The notes under the pieces were generated by a model, which saw nothing but the letters and a program-made list of their open reading frames with translations, was not told the origin of the DNA and did no database searches. Positions 33,013-41,035 of a DNA stretch of 64,000 nt are shown piece after piece (the stretch's first letter is position 1; each line of letters begins with the position of its first letter). The DNA comes from an uncultured Collinsella sp. (GTDB lineage Bacteria > Actinomycetota > Coriobacteriia > Coriobacteriales > Coriobacteriaceae). Where the stretch lies: contig CABRYP010000002.1 in NCBI GenBank assembly GCA_902475245.1, positions 1 to 64,000 of the forward strand, read 5' to 3'. The position numbers and the translations under genes are program-made.

Positions 33013-34382
33013 TAGCGAGGCTCGCCCACGACGGAGCCAGACAGATACCACGTTTTGGCGACATCAATATCAACGTCGACGATTTTGCCGACGAGCTGAT
33101 CGATGCTACAGCCAGCGGGAATCGGCGCATGCACCGTCTGGTTCTTGGGGCTTTTCCCCAGAAGAACAGCGTCGTTCTTCTTGCTCGTACCCTCAATAAG
33201 CGCAGGCACCACGGTGTGAAGCTCGCCCTGGTTATACTCGTGAGCCGTCGTCTCGATAACCTTGACCAGACGGTTAAAGCGCTCAAGGATAACCTCATGC
33301 GGGGTGGGATCATAAATCTCAGCTGCCGGGGTACCGGCGCGCTTGGAGTAAATAAACGTGTAGGCCTGGGCATAACGAACCGTCTCGGCAAGCGAGAGCG
33401 TCTGCTCAAAGTCTTCCTCGGTCTCGCCCGGGAAGCCCACGATGATGTCGGTCGAAAGCGCAATATCGGGCATACGGTTACGAATACGATCGACCAGACC
33501 CAGATAATCCTCGCGCGTATAACGACGATTCATCTCTTTAAGGATGCGCGTGGAACCCGACTGAACGGCCAGGTGGAGCTGCGGCATGACGGCAGGTGTC
33601 TCGGCCATGGCGTCAATGGTCTCAGGCAGCAGATCCTTAGGATGCGAAGAGGTAAAGAAAATACGCTCGACGCCCGTATCGCCCACAGCGCGCAGCAAGT
33701 CGGCAAAGCGCGGCTTGCCAAAGAGATCGCGACCGTAGGAGTTCACGTTTTGGCCCAGAAGCGTAATCTCGCGCACGCCCTGACGCACGAGCCCGGTCAC
33801 CTCGTCGACAATCTCTTCGAAGGGACGGCTCTTCTCGCGACCACGGACGTATGGCACGATGCAGTACGTACAAAAGTTGTTGCAGCCCGTCATGATGGGC
33901 ACCCATGCGTGATACTGCGTCTCGCGATGCCACGGCATACTCATGGCGTCGGTATCCTCATGCTCATTCGTACGGATATGGCGCTTGCCATCCAAAAACG
34001 CCTCGGCAATGAGCTCGGCCACGTGCGCAATAGAATGGGTGCCAAAAATGACGTTGACGTTATCGACGTTGGTGAGCAAGCCCTCGCCATCTCGTTGGGC
34101 GATGCAGCCGCCCACGGCGACCACGCGCTTACCCGAAGGCGAAGGAGGAAGGCTCTTGCAGGAATTGCACTGACCATACAGGCGCGTATCGGCAGCCTCG
34201 CGTACACAGCACGTCATGAACACGACAATATCGGCATGCTCGGGATCGAGCGCCATAAGACAGCCAAACGAATCGAGCAGGCCACTCACGCGCTCGGAGT
34301 CGTGCTGGTTCATCTGGCAGCCGAATGTGCGGATAAAGTAGGTTTTACCGGCAAGAATATCGCGTACGGAACGCTGGTCCAT
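33012..34382 (-). CDS. miaB: tRNA-2-methylthio-N6-dimethylallyladenosine synthase
   Basis: 456 residues from the ATG at 34382. The N-terminal UPF0004 domain has cluster cysteines 22, 58 and 93. The radical SAM motif is CNNFCTYC (Cys167, 171, 174), and the C-terminal TRAM domain binds RNA. It methylthiolates i6A37 on tRNA. FGCQMNQHDSE is the MiaB-specific signature, which separates it from RimO and MtaB, also encoded in this window. miaB-miaA-hflX form a coupled set. Confidence 0.96.
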   Translation of the reverse strand: MDQRSVRDILAGKTYFIRTFGCQMNQHDSERVSGLLDSFGCLMALDPEHADIVVFMTCCVREAADTRLYGQCNSCKSLPPSPSGKRVVAVGGCIAQRDGEGLLTNVDNVNVIFGTHSIAHVAELIAEAFLDGKRHIRTNEHEDTDAMSMPWHRETQYHAWVPIMTGCNNFCTYCIVPYVRGREKSRPFEEIVDEVTGLVRQGVREITLLGQNVNSYGRDLFGKPRFADLLRAVGDTGVERIFFTSSHPKDLLPETIDAMAETPAVMPQLHLAVQSGSTRILKEMNRRYTREDYLGLVDRIRNRMPDIALSTDIIVGFPGETEEDFEQTLSLAETVRYAQAYTFIYSKRAGTPAAEIYDPTPHEVILERFNRLVKVIETTAHEYNQGELHTVVPALIEGTSKKNDAVLLGKSPKNQTVHAPIPAGCSIDQLVGKIVDVDIDVAKTWYLSGSVVGEPR

Positions 34383-34446
34383 GAGCTTACATCCTAACGA
34401 TGGTATCGACGGGCGCATAGGTGCTACGAGCGTGCAGATGGCTCGC

Positions 34447-34764
34447 TTACGCAACAGGCTTGACGTCGTCCATGACGACATTATCCATAGCAGCCCGATT
34501 AATCTGGTGAACGTAGATAGAGAGACGAATTGCCGTGCGCGACTCTCCGTTAATGAGAATGTCGGAGAACACCGGCGCGCAGGAGACATCGAAGCCGGTC
34601 GGAATCAGAAAGCCGCGCGCAATGGCGACGGCCTTGATGGCCTGGTTGACGGCGCCAGCGCCGACGCATTGAATGTTGACGGGGACGCCATCTTTGACCA
34701 TGCCGGCAATGGCGCCGGCAACGGACGCGGGCGATGATTTGCTTGATACCTTCAGGCAATCCAT
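34447..34764 (-). CDS. spoVS: Stage V sporulation protein S (SpoVS)
   Basis: 105 residues from the ATG at 34764, with AGGAG upstream; an in-frame ATG 13 codons earlier has no such site. The Alba-like core (LKVSSKSSPASVAGAIAG, GAGAVNQAIKAVAIARGF) closely matches Bacillus SpoVS. About 15 extra residues extend the C-terminus. SpoVS affects septation and sporulation in Bacillus, but no sporulation gene is visible here. It follows an ATPase gene and RNase Y, as part of the conserved rny-spoVS-miaB neighbourhood. Confidence 0.9.
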   Translation of the reverse strand: MDCLKVSSKSSPASVAGAIAGMVKDGVPVNIQCVGAGAVNQAIKAVAIARGFLIPTGFDVSCAPVFSDILINGESRTAIRLSIYVHQINRAAMDNVVMDDVKPVA

Positions 34765-34838
34765 GAAGAAACTCCTGCGTTTAAAAGTACGTTTTAACTG
34801 CAATAACTGTATCGTACCGAGCGAACTCGGTAAAGATT

Positions 34839-35924
34839 TTATTCCTCTTTGGCAAGATCGAACGTCACCGTGATGCGATCACGCGAAACGCGAATCTTAG
34901 GGTCGCCGCACAGATTGAGGTAATACCGGGCGGCAAGGTCGTTAAAGTCACGCTCGACAGCACGCGAAAACTGCGCCATGTCATCCTTGGCGATGCGAAG
35001 GCCTCGACGGTCCTTGGCAAGATCGACGGGAGCCGGCGCATGCGAGGTGGAATCGCGCTCGCGCAGCAGACGCGCGGTCACGCCGCGGACGGGCTTAATC
35101 TGTCCCGACAGAATACGGTGGGCAGTGCGCTCGGACATCTCGAGACCCAGCCCGGAGCAGATCCGGATAAAGTCCTCGGCATCAGAGGCAAGGCCCAAAC
35201 GATCGATAACCGGAAGCTCGCACTCGTCATCGATAAAGAGCAAGCGCGACGTATCGAGACGGCTCGAAGCCTGAGCGTACAGGGTCGCAGCAATCTCGGA
35301 CGGAGAGCCCAGATACACATCGCAGCCACGCAGCTCCTCAAGGGCAAACTCGCACGCTGCGCGAATGATGTTATGGGGTCCACGAGCGCATACATAGCGA
35401 CCGTCTTCGTCTTTAACCGCCTGAGGCCAGCTCGACTGGTCGGCGCGCTCGCTCAAGCGATCGGTGGCAACGCACACCTTAAACGCAGAACCCAAATCGA
35501 CGCCCGATGTAACAACGCGTGCCTCATCCGTGTTCTGCTTGATAGAGAACAGCGCCATACCACGACCGTGAACACCCCAACGGTCCATTTTCATGCTCTC
35601 AAGCTTGGAGGTGACACGGGCATCGAAGATACGCTCCTGCATGTCCTGCGGCACACCCGAACCGTTATCCAGGAAGAGGAGGGTGCGAACACCCTCCTCC
35701 TTGGTCGTGGCGAGATAGACCTTATCGGCTCCGGCATCGCGAGCATTACGCAGCATCTCGATGACAATGTCCTCTACATGCTGAATGTCATGCTTGGCCT
35801 GACGGCGCTCGGCCTCCGAAACGCGGAGGCGGACATACCCCTCGCCAAGGTTTTCCTCGACGCGAAGGTTGCCCTCCCCCGACATCGACGCGATAAATGA
35901 GATGAGCTCGTTCGCGTCGTTCAT
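34839..35924 (-). CDS. Uncharacterised GHKL-fold ATPase
   Basis: 361 residues from the ATG at 35924, 1 nt after the rny stop; a GTG eight codons upstream (35948) is an alternative start. The Bergerat ATP-binding motifs are clear: N box EMLRNARDAG, G1 DNGSGVP and G2 WGVHGRGMAL, as in Hsp90, MutL and gyrase B. There is no histidine-kinase dimerisation helix, MutL endonuclease motif or membrane segment. The C-terminal half is of unknown fold. Its lodging between rny and spoVS suggests a role in RNA turnover or development, but no function is known. Confidence 0.75.
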   Translation of the reverse strand: MNDANELISFIASMSGEGNLRVEENLGEGYVRLRVSEAERRQAKHDIQHVEDIVIEMLRNARDAGADKVYLATTKEEGVRTLLFLDNGSGVPQDMQERIFDARVTSKLESMKMDRWGVHGRGMALFSIKQNTDEARVVTSGVDLGSAFKVCVATDRLSERADQSSWPQAVKDEDGRYVCARGPHNIIRAACEFALEELRGCDVYLGSPSEIAATLYAQASSRLDTSRLLFIDDECELPVIDRLGLASDAEDFIRICSGLGLEMSERTAHRILSGQIKPVRGVTARLLRERDSTSHAPAPVDLAKDRRGLRIAKDDMAQFSRAVERDFNDLAARYYLNLCGDPKIRVSRDRITVTFDLAKEE

Positions 35925-35925
35925 G

Positions 35926-37476
35926 TTATTTAGCGATATCGACGGCACGGCTCTCGCGAATCACGACGACGCGCACCTGACCGGGATACTCCATCTCTTC
36001 CTCGATCTGATGGGCGATATCGTGCGCAAGCACCGTGGACTGGGCATCGGAGATCTTGTCCGGCTGAACCATGACATGAACCTCGCGACCGGCCTGCATG
36101 GCATAGGTACGCTCGACGCCGTCGTGAGAGTTGGCAATCTCCTCGAGCTTCTCAAGGCGCTTGATGTAGTTCTCGGCCGACTCGCGACGGGCGCCGGGAC
36201 GAGAAGCGGAAACGGCATCGGCAGCCTGGACCAGAACGTCGAGCACCGTGTTGGGGTCGACATCGGCATGATGGGCCTCGATCGCGTGGACGATAACGGG
36301 CTTCTCGCCATAACGGCGGGCAAGCTCGGCGCCAATGACAGCATGCGGGCCCTCAACATCGTGGTCGATGGCCTTGCCCAGGTCGTGCAGAAGGCCGGCG
36401 CGCTTGGCGGTCACAACATCCAGACCAAGCTCGGAGGCCATAACGCCGCACAGGTCGGAGACCTCAAGCGAGTGTTGCAGCACGTTCTGACCAAACGAGG
36501 TGCGGTAGCGCAGAGCGCCCAGGGTCTTGACGATCTCGGGATGCAGGTCGTGGATACCGGTATCGAAGGCGGCCTGCTCGCCGGCCTCGCGCACACGCTG
36601 CTGAACCAAGTCGGCGGCCTTGTGGTACATCTCCTCGATGCGAGCGGGGTGAATACGACCGTCGGCAATGAGATTCTCGAGCGCCACACGAGCAGTCTCA
36701 CGACGGACCGGATCGAAGCTCGAAAGCACAACGGTCTCGGGGGTGTCATCAATCACGAGGTTGACACCGGACACCTGCTCAAAGGTGCGGATGTTGCGAC
36801 CCTCGCGACCGATGATACGACCCTTGAGGTCATCGGAGGGAATATGCACGGAAGTGACGGTGACCTCGGCGGTATGGTCGGCGGCGCAACGCTGAATCGC
36901 CAGGGAGAGAATCTCCTGAGCGGTCTTGTGGCACTCGGCGCGGACCTGCTGCTCGGACTCACGGATGATGGTGGCCGCCTCGTGGGTAACCTCGCCGCGG
37001 ACCTTGTCGAGCAGCTCCTTGTGAGCGTCCTCGCGCGTAAGGTCGGCAATACGCTCAAGCTCGGAAGTCTGCTTGGCGCAGAGCTCCTCAAGCTCGCGAG
37101 AGCGCTTCTCGACCTGACCGGCCTGGCTGGACAATTGATGCTCGCGTTTATCGAGCGCATCGTTGCGGCGATCGAGCGATTCCTCGCGCTGCATCACACG
37201 ATTTTCGAGTGTGCGAATCTCGCTCTTACGCTGCTTGTCCTCGGCCTCAGCGGCCTGCTTGTTCTTGATGATCTCTTCCTTGGCCTCGAGCAGGGCCTCT
37301 TTTTTGAGGGTCTCGGCCTGACGCTTTGCATCACCGATCAGGGACTCTGCCTGCGCGTGTGCCGACTGGATCTTTTCGTCGGCCTCGTGAAGACTACCCT
37401 GCTTGGCGGTGCGCATGTAGGCAATGGCGGCGATGGCACCCAAAACGAGGCCAACGAGCGCTGCAATGATAGGCAT
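35926..37476 (-). CDS. rny: Ribonuclease Y
   Basis: 516 residues from the ATG at 37476, which has AAAAGGAG 5 nt upstream; a GTG two codons earlier overlaps the binding site. An N-terminal membrane helix (~1-21), a long coiled coil (to ~200), a KH domain (GRIIGREGRNIRTFE) and an HD domain (LLHDLGKAIDH) are in the usual order. RNase Y starts mRNA decay at the membrane. The gene has a ~160-nt leader with a terminator-like hairpin. Confidence 0.96.
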   Translation of the reverse strand: MPIIAALVGLVLGAIAAIAYMRTAKQGSLHEADEKIQSAHAQAESLIGDAKRQAETLKKEALLEAKEEIIKNKQAAEAEDKQRKSEIRTLENRVMQREESLDRRNDALDKREHQLSSQAGQVEKRSRELEELCAKQTSELERIADLTREDAHKELLDKVRGEVTHEAATIIRESEQQVRAECHKTAQEILSLAIQRCAADHTAEVTVTSVHIPSDDLKGRIIGREGRNIRTFEQVSGVNLVIDDTPETVVLSSFDPVRRETARVALENLIADGRIHPARIEEMYHKAADLVQQRVREAGEQAAFDTGIHDLHPEIVKTLGALRYRTSFGQNVLQHSLEVSDLCGVMASELGLDVVTAKRAGLLHDLGKAIDHDVEGPHAVIGAELARRYGEKPVIVHAIEAHHADVDPNTVLDVLVQAADAVSASRPGARRESAENYIKRLEKLEEIANSHDGVERTYAMQAGREVHVMVQPDKISDAQSTVLAHDIAHQIEEEMEYPGQVRVVVIRESRAVDIAK

Positions 37477-37511
37477 GCTCACTCCTTTTTATGGATTCGT
37501 TACACAACAAA

Positions 37512-37537
37512 GCGAACCGTCCTTACGAACGGCTCGC
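37512..37537 (-). promoter_or_regulatory. Terminator-like hairpin in the rny leader
   Basis: On the minus strand GCGAGCCGT/ACGGTTCGC forms a 9-bp stem, followed by TTTGTTGT. It lies downstream of the rny promoter and 36 nt before the start codon, a position that would suit attenuation or an RNA-stability element. Confidence 0.5.
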
Positions 37538-37642
37538 GACATTTGAGTAATATGGGCGCAGCTTATGCGGGTCGGATACAGATAAACATATAAACAAACT
37601 CATCACAGATGAGCACATATCACAAAGCAAATGACGGTATTT

Positions 37643-37671
37643 ATCCTACGTTGAACCACAACAACTGTCAA
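37643..37671 (-). promoter_or_regulatory. Promoter of rny
   Basis: On the minus strand -35 TTGACA (37666-37671), a 17-nt spacer and -10 TAGGAT (37643-37648). The expected start near 37636 gives a leader of about 160 nt. Confidence 0.75.
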
Positions 37672-37734
37672 ATAAACGCACCCGGCACGGCGCCAATCGA
37701 GCGGTGAACGGCAGGGGCGTAACGGGTGCTATGC

Positions 37735-38427
37735 TTACACGGCGCACTCCTCGCTTAAGGCATCGAGACGTGCCTTAACGGCATCGGCGGCGATGTGATA
37801 CGAAAAACCCTTACCCATCAAAAACCTGACGAGCTTTTCGAATGCACGGACCTCGGGGACGCGACGTTTAGCGAGCAAGGCCGAAGCGCGGGCCAAGTCG
37901 TCATCCACGGCAAAATATGCCTCGGGATACCCGGGGATATCGTCAAGCACGACATGACGACGCTTGAGCTCAACCTCGATCTTGCGCTGTCCCCAGCCGC
38001 GACGTTTGCGCTCTTCGATAAAGTACGAGCAAAAACGGTTCTCATCCAAAAAACGATACTCGGTCGCACGAGCAACGGCAAAATCGATCGCGGGCTGTCG
38101 AAAGCCATAGCGCGCCAACTTATCGCGCACCTCGCCCGTGGCATGATCACGGCGCGAAAGCATCTCGGTCACCATGGTGAGTGCACATTTACGTTCGATA
38201 AGCTGCACCGCCTCGCGAAAGTCATCCCAATCACAGGGAAGATCGGGGCGGTTTTTAACGTACAGGCGCGCCACGCGCACGGGAATCCAAATGGAACGTT
38301 CAAAACCGCCCTCAAGATCGCAATCGATATACGCGCAGGGCTTTTTAGACGCATAACCGTTCGAGAACGAGGAGGCCGCCTTCTTATCGGGAAAGACGAC
38401 CGTGGCGTCGGTCACCGTATACGACAT
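37735..38427 (-). CDS. recX: Regulatory protein RecX
   Basis: 230 residues. Tandem three-helix RecX repeats are visible (MLSRRDHATGEVRDKLARYGF, split by the family's usual spacing, then WGQRKIEVELKRR and a C-terminal repeat). The N-terminal ~60 residues are an extension of unknown function. RecX inhibits or modulates RecA filaments. It lies 11 nt after recA and so shares its SOS-regulated promoter. Confidence 0.9.
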   Translation of the reverse strand: MSYTVTDATVVFPDKKAASSFSNGYASKKPCAYIDCDLEGGFERSIWIPVRVARLYVKNRPDLPCDWDDFREAVQLIERKCALTMVTEMLSRRDHATGEVRDKLARYGFRQPAIDFAVARATEYRFLDENRFCSYFIEERKRRGWGQRKIEVELKRRHVVLDDIPGYPEAYFAVDDDLARASALLAKRRVPEVRAFEKLVRFLMGKGFSYHIAADAVKARLDALSEECAV

Positions 38428-38438
38428 GTCGGCATCCG

Positions 38439-39587
38439 CTACTCGTCGTCATCGTCGAGCATTGCGGAGCCATCGATGGCGTACAGTTCATCAAACTCCT
38501 CGGGGGCGGGCTGGCCGGTCAACTCAACCTCGGAGGGGGCATCATCGTCATACTCAAGGCCGCAGGCAAGGCGAACCTTGTGCTCGATCTCGTCAGCGCA
38601 ATCGGGATGCTCACGCAGGAATGTCTTGGCGGCCTCGCGACCGTTGCCGAGCTTATCCTCGCCATAGGCAAACCAGGACCCCATCTTTTTGCAGATGCCG
38701 CACTCGACGGCCATATCCAGAATCGAGCCCTCTTTAGAGATGCCGGTGCCATACATGATGTCAAATTCGGCCGAGCGGAACGGAGCGGCCACCTTGTTCT
38801 TAACAACCTTGGCACGCACGCGATTGCCGATAACCTCGTCCTTGAGCTTGATGGTATCGATTTTGCGAATATCGATTCGTACGGAAGAGAAGAACTTGAG
38901 CGCGCGGCCGCCCGTGGTGGTCTCGGGGTTGCCGAACATGACGCCGATCTTCTCGCGCAGCTGGTTAATGAAGATGCAGGTCGTGTTGGACTTGGAAAGC
39001 GAGCCGGCGAGCTTGCGGAGCGCCTGGCTCATCAAACGAGCCTGCAGACCCACCGTCGTGTCACCGATCTCGCCCTCGATCTCGGCACGCGGAGTCAAGG
39101 CGGCAACAGAGTCGACGACGATGGCGTCGATGGCACCGGAGCGCACAAGCATATCGACAATCTCGAGCGCCTGTTCACCCGTATCGGGCTGGGAAATCAA
39201 GACCTCATCGATATCGACGCCGATGCGCGCGGCATAGGTGGGATCAAGCGCGTGCTCGGCATCGATAAATGCCACAACGCCGCCCATGGCCTGCGCCTCT
39301 GCAAGAATCTCGAGCGAAAGCGTCGTCTTACCGGAGGACTCGGGGCCATAAATCTCAACGATACGGCCACGCGGCACGCCGCCGATACCCAAGGCGGCAT
39401 CGAGCGCCAGAGAGCCCGTCGGAATAGCTTCGACCTCGAGCTCGGGACCGCCGTCGCCATACCTCATAATAGAGCCCTGGCCGAACTTCTTCTCGATCTC
39501 GGCCTTGGTGGTGGCGATCATCTCGTCGCGCTCTTTGCCCGTCGTGCGTGCATGAACGGTACGTACGGGACCTGAATTCTTGGCCAT
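38439..39587 (-). CDS. recA: Recombinase RecA
   Basis: 382 residues from the ATG at 39587, with GGAGGG upstream. It has a short basic N-terminal extension, the Walker A motif GPESSGKT (81-88), the L1/L2 DNA-binding loops (TTVGLQARLMSQALRKL and GNPETTTGG) and an acidic C-terminal tail. It catalyses strand exchange and activates LexA cleavage. Its promoter has a perfect LexA box between -35 and -10. recX follows directly. Confidence 0.98.
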   Translation of the reverse strand: MAKNSGPVRTVHARTTGKERDEMIATTKAEIEKKFGQGSIMRYGDGGPELEVEAIPTGSLALDAALGIGGVPRGRIVEIYGPESSGKTTLSLEILAEAQAMGGVVAFIDAEHALDPTYAARIGVDIDEVLISQPDTGEQALEIVDMLVRSGAIDAIVVDSVAALTPRAEIEGEIGDTTVGLQARLMSQALRKLAGSLSKSNTTCIFINQLREKIGVMFGNPETTTGGRALKFFSSVRIDIRKIDTIKLKDEVIGNRVRAKVVKNKVAAPFRSAEFDIMYGTGISKEGSILDMAVECGICKKMGSWFAYGEDKLGNGREAAKTFLREHPDCADEIEHKVRLACGLEYDDDAPSEVELTGQPAPEEFDELYAIDGSAMLDDDDE

Positions 39588-39617
39588 GAATAGCCCTCCT
39601 CTTAACAACCTGAAACG

Positions 39618-39646
39618 ATAATAAACGAACGGCTGTTCGTGGTCAA
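39618..39646 (-). promoter_or_regulatory. Promoter of recA
   Basis: On the minus strand -35 TTGACC (39641-39646), a 17-nt spacer and -10 TATTAT (39618-39623). The LexA box fills the spacer. Confidence 0.85.
39626..39639. promoter_or_regulatory. LexA box of recA
   Basis: CGAACGGCTGTTCG, a perfect match to CGAAC-N4-GTTCG, within the recA promoter spacer. Confidence 0.92.
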
Positions 39647-39684
39647 CCGTTCAGATTCATCATATGCACCTGACCATTCCAAAA

Positions 39685-39717
39685 CCCGACCAAACGCCGA
39701 CCAATCACCGACCAAAC
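39685..39717. repeat. Three 11-nt tandem repeats upstream of the recA promoter
   Basis: CCCGACCAAAC, GCCGACCAATC and ACCGACCAAAC in direct succession (consensus NCCGACCAAWC). They lie ~40 nt upstream of the recA -35. The 11-nt period is close to one helical turn, so all three would face the same side of the DNA. Possible activator sites. Confidence 0.6.
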
Positions 39718-39813
39718 GCTTGACCGCGCCAATCACAAATACGACTGCTCGAACAAATTTAGGCCATATACCAGCGCAAACACCAATACCGTCAAAGGTC
39801 CCTATCTCCACAA

Positions 39814-39837
39814 TTAAGGGGCCCTAAGGCCCCTTAA
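39814..39837 (-). terminator. Probable terminator of cinA
   Basis: A perfect 10-bp stem TTAAGGGGCC/GGCCCCTTAA with a 4-nt loop directly after the cinA stop. The T-tail is weak. Confidence 0.6.
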
Positions 39838-39844
39838 ACCACGT

Positions 39845-40375
39845 CTATTCCATAGAATTGAGCACGCGGACAATGCACTCCAAAGCCTCCGCGACCGCAT
39901 AGGCCCGAACGCACGACCGATCGCCCTCATAATGACAACGTGCAGACTCGACAACCGGCGCTCCCCCATCGGCCGCGCGATACGCCCAGCCAATATAGAA
40001 CGTGCCGGCAGGGTCTTGCTCGGTGCCACCACCGGGCCCAGCGTAGCCCGTTGCGCTTACGGCAATATCGCTCTGATAGAGTTCAAGCGAGCCCGCGGCC
40101 ATCTCGCGCGCCGTCTGATGCGACACGGCACTAAACCGATCGAGCGTTTCCTGCTCGACGCCGAGCACGCGATGTTTGATCTCATCGCAGTAGGTCACCG
40201 CACCGCCACGAAGCACCGCCGAGGCACCCGGGATATCGGCAATCGTCGAGGCGATCATGCCCGCCGTCAGCGACTCCGCCGTCGACACCGTCACACCACG
40301 GGCACTCGCGCGCTCGACAATATCGCGCGCCAACTCCTCGTTGTTTGCGGCGATCTGCAAATAAGACTCCGTCAT
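39845..40375 (-). CDS. cinA: CinA C-terminal domain protein (nicotinamide-nucleotide amidase, PncC-like)
   Basis: 176 residues from the ATG at 40375; a GTG two codons earlier is possible. It contains only the amidase domain: TAESLTAGMIASTIADIPGAS, the SAVSHQTAREMA segment and SATGYAGPGGG. The N-terminal COG1058 domain of long CinA proteins is absent. The enzyme recycles NMN to NaMN. It sits between pgsA and recA, the order seen in Bacillus and many Gram-positives. Confidence 0.92.
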   Translation of the reverse strand: MTESYLQIAANNEELARDIVERASARGVTVSTAESLTAGMIASTIADIPGASAVLRGGAVTYCDEIKHRVLGVEQETLDRFSAVSHQTAREMAAGSLELYQSDIAVSATGYAGPGGGTEQDPAGTFYIGWAYRAADGGAPVVESARCHYEGDRSCVRAYAVAEALECIVRVLNSME

Positions 40376-40387
40376 ACCCACCAGGAC

Positions 40388-41026
40388 CTAGACCGAAAAG
40401 ACGATCTTACGGCAGTTCCAGAAGTACTGGGCACCCGAGACAATGGTCAAAATCACGGCGATGACGTACAGGAAGCGCGACACCGAATAGACACCGAGCA
40501 GCAGCGACACCGGCCCCAGCTGAAGACCGGCCATCGCAAAGACGCACAGATAGCCGCAGATAGAGACCATCGTGGTCGCCGTCTTATACTTGCCGAGCTT
40601 ATCGGCGGCAACGACCACACCGGCAGCACTTGCGACCATACGAAGGGCGCTCACCAACAGCTCACGGAACAGGATAATGAACACGGACCACACGGTCACC
40701 GCGCCAAAATCCAGGAACAGCAGCAGGGCCGAGAACACCAGCAGCTTGTCGGCGATGGGGTCCAAGAACTTGCCGAAATCGGTGATCTCGTTGCGCGAGC
40801 GTGCCAGATAACCGTCGACCTTATCGGTGCACGACAGGATCACATACAGAATGAAGGCGGCGGCTGCAAGCGGACCGTCGAAGGTGCTCCAGTCCGTACC
40901 GGCAACGCTCGCGTGAGACAGAGCCGAGACGATCATGAACACCGGGATAAAGACGATGCGAACGCACGTCACGATGTTGGCGGGCGTCCAAACACTCGTC
41001 AGTTCCTTATTGCTCTCGTTTGCCAC
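40388..41026 (-). CDS. pgsA: CDP-diacylglycerol-glycerol-3-phosphate 3-phosphatidyltransferase
   Basis: 212 residues, about five membrane helices. The CDP-alcohol transferase motif is complete (CTDKVDGYLARSR then FGKFLDPIADK). It makes phosphatidylglycerophosphate, the precursor of phosphatidylglycerol. Its place between rimO and cinA is the canonical pgsA locus, so this is probably the housekeeping enzyme rather than the copy at 19397. Confidence 0.93.
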   Translation of the reverse strand: MANESNKELTSVWTPANIVTCVRIVFIPVFMIVSALSHASVAGTDWSTFDGPLAAAAFILYVILSCTDKVDGYLARSRNEITDFGKFLDPIADKLLVFSALLLFLDFGAVTVWSVFIILFRELLVSALRMVASAAGVVVAADKLGKYKTATTMVSICGYLCVFAMAGLQLGPVSLLLGVYSVSRFLYVIAVILTIVSGAQYFWNCRKIVFSV

Positions 41027-41035
41027 AACGCTCTC

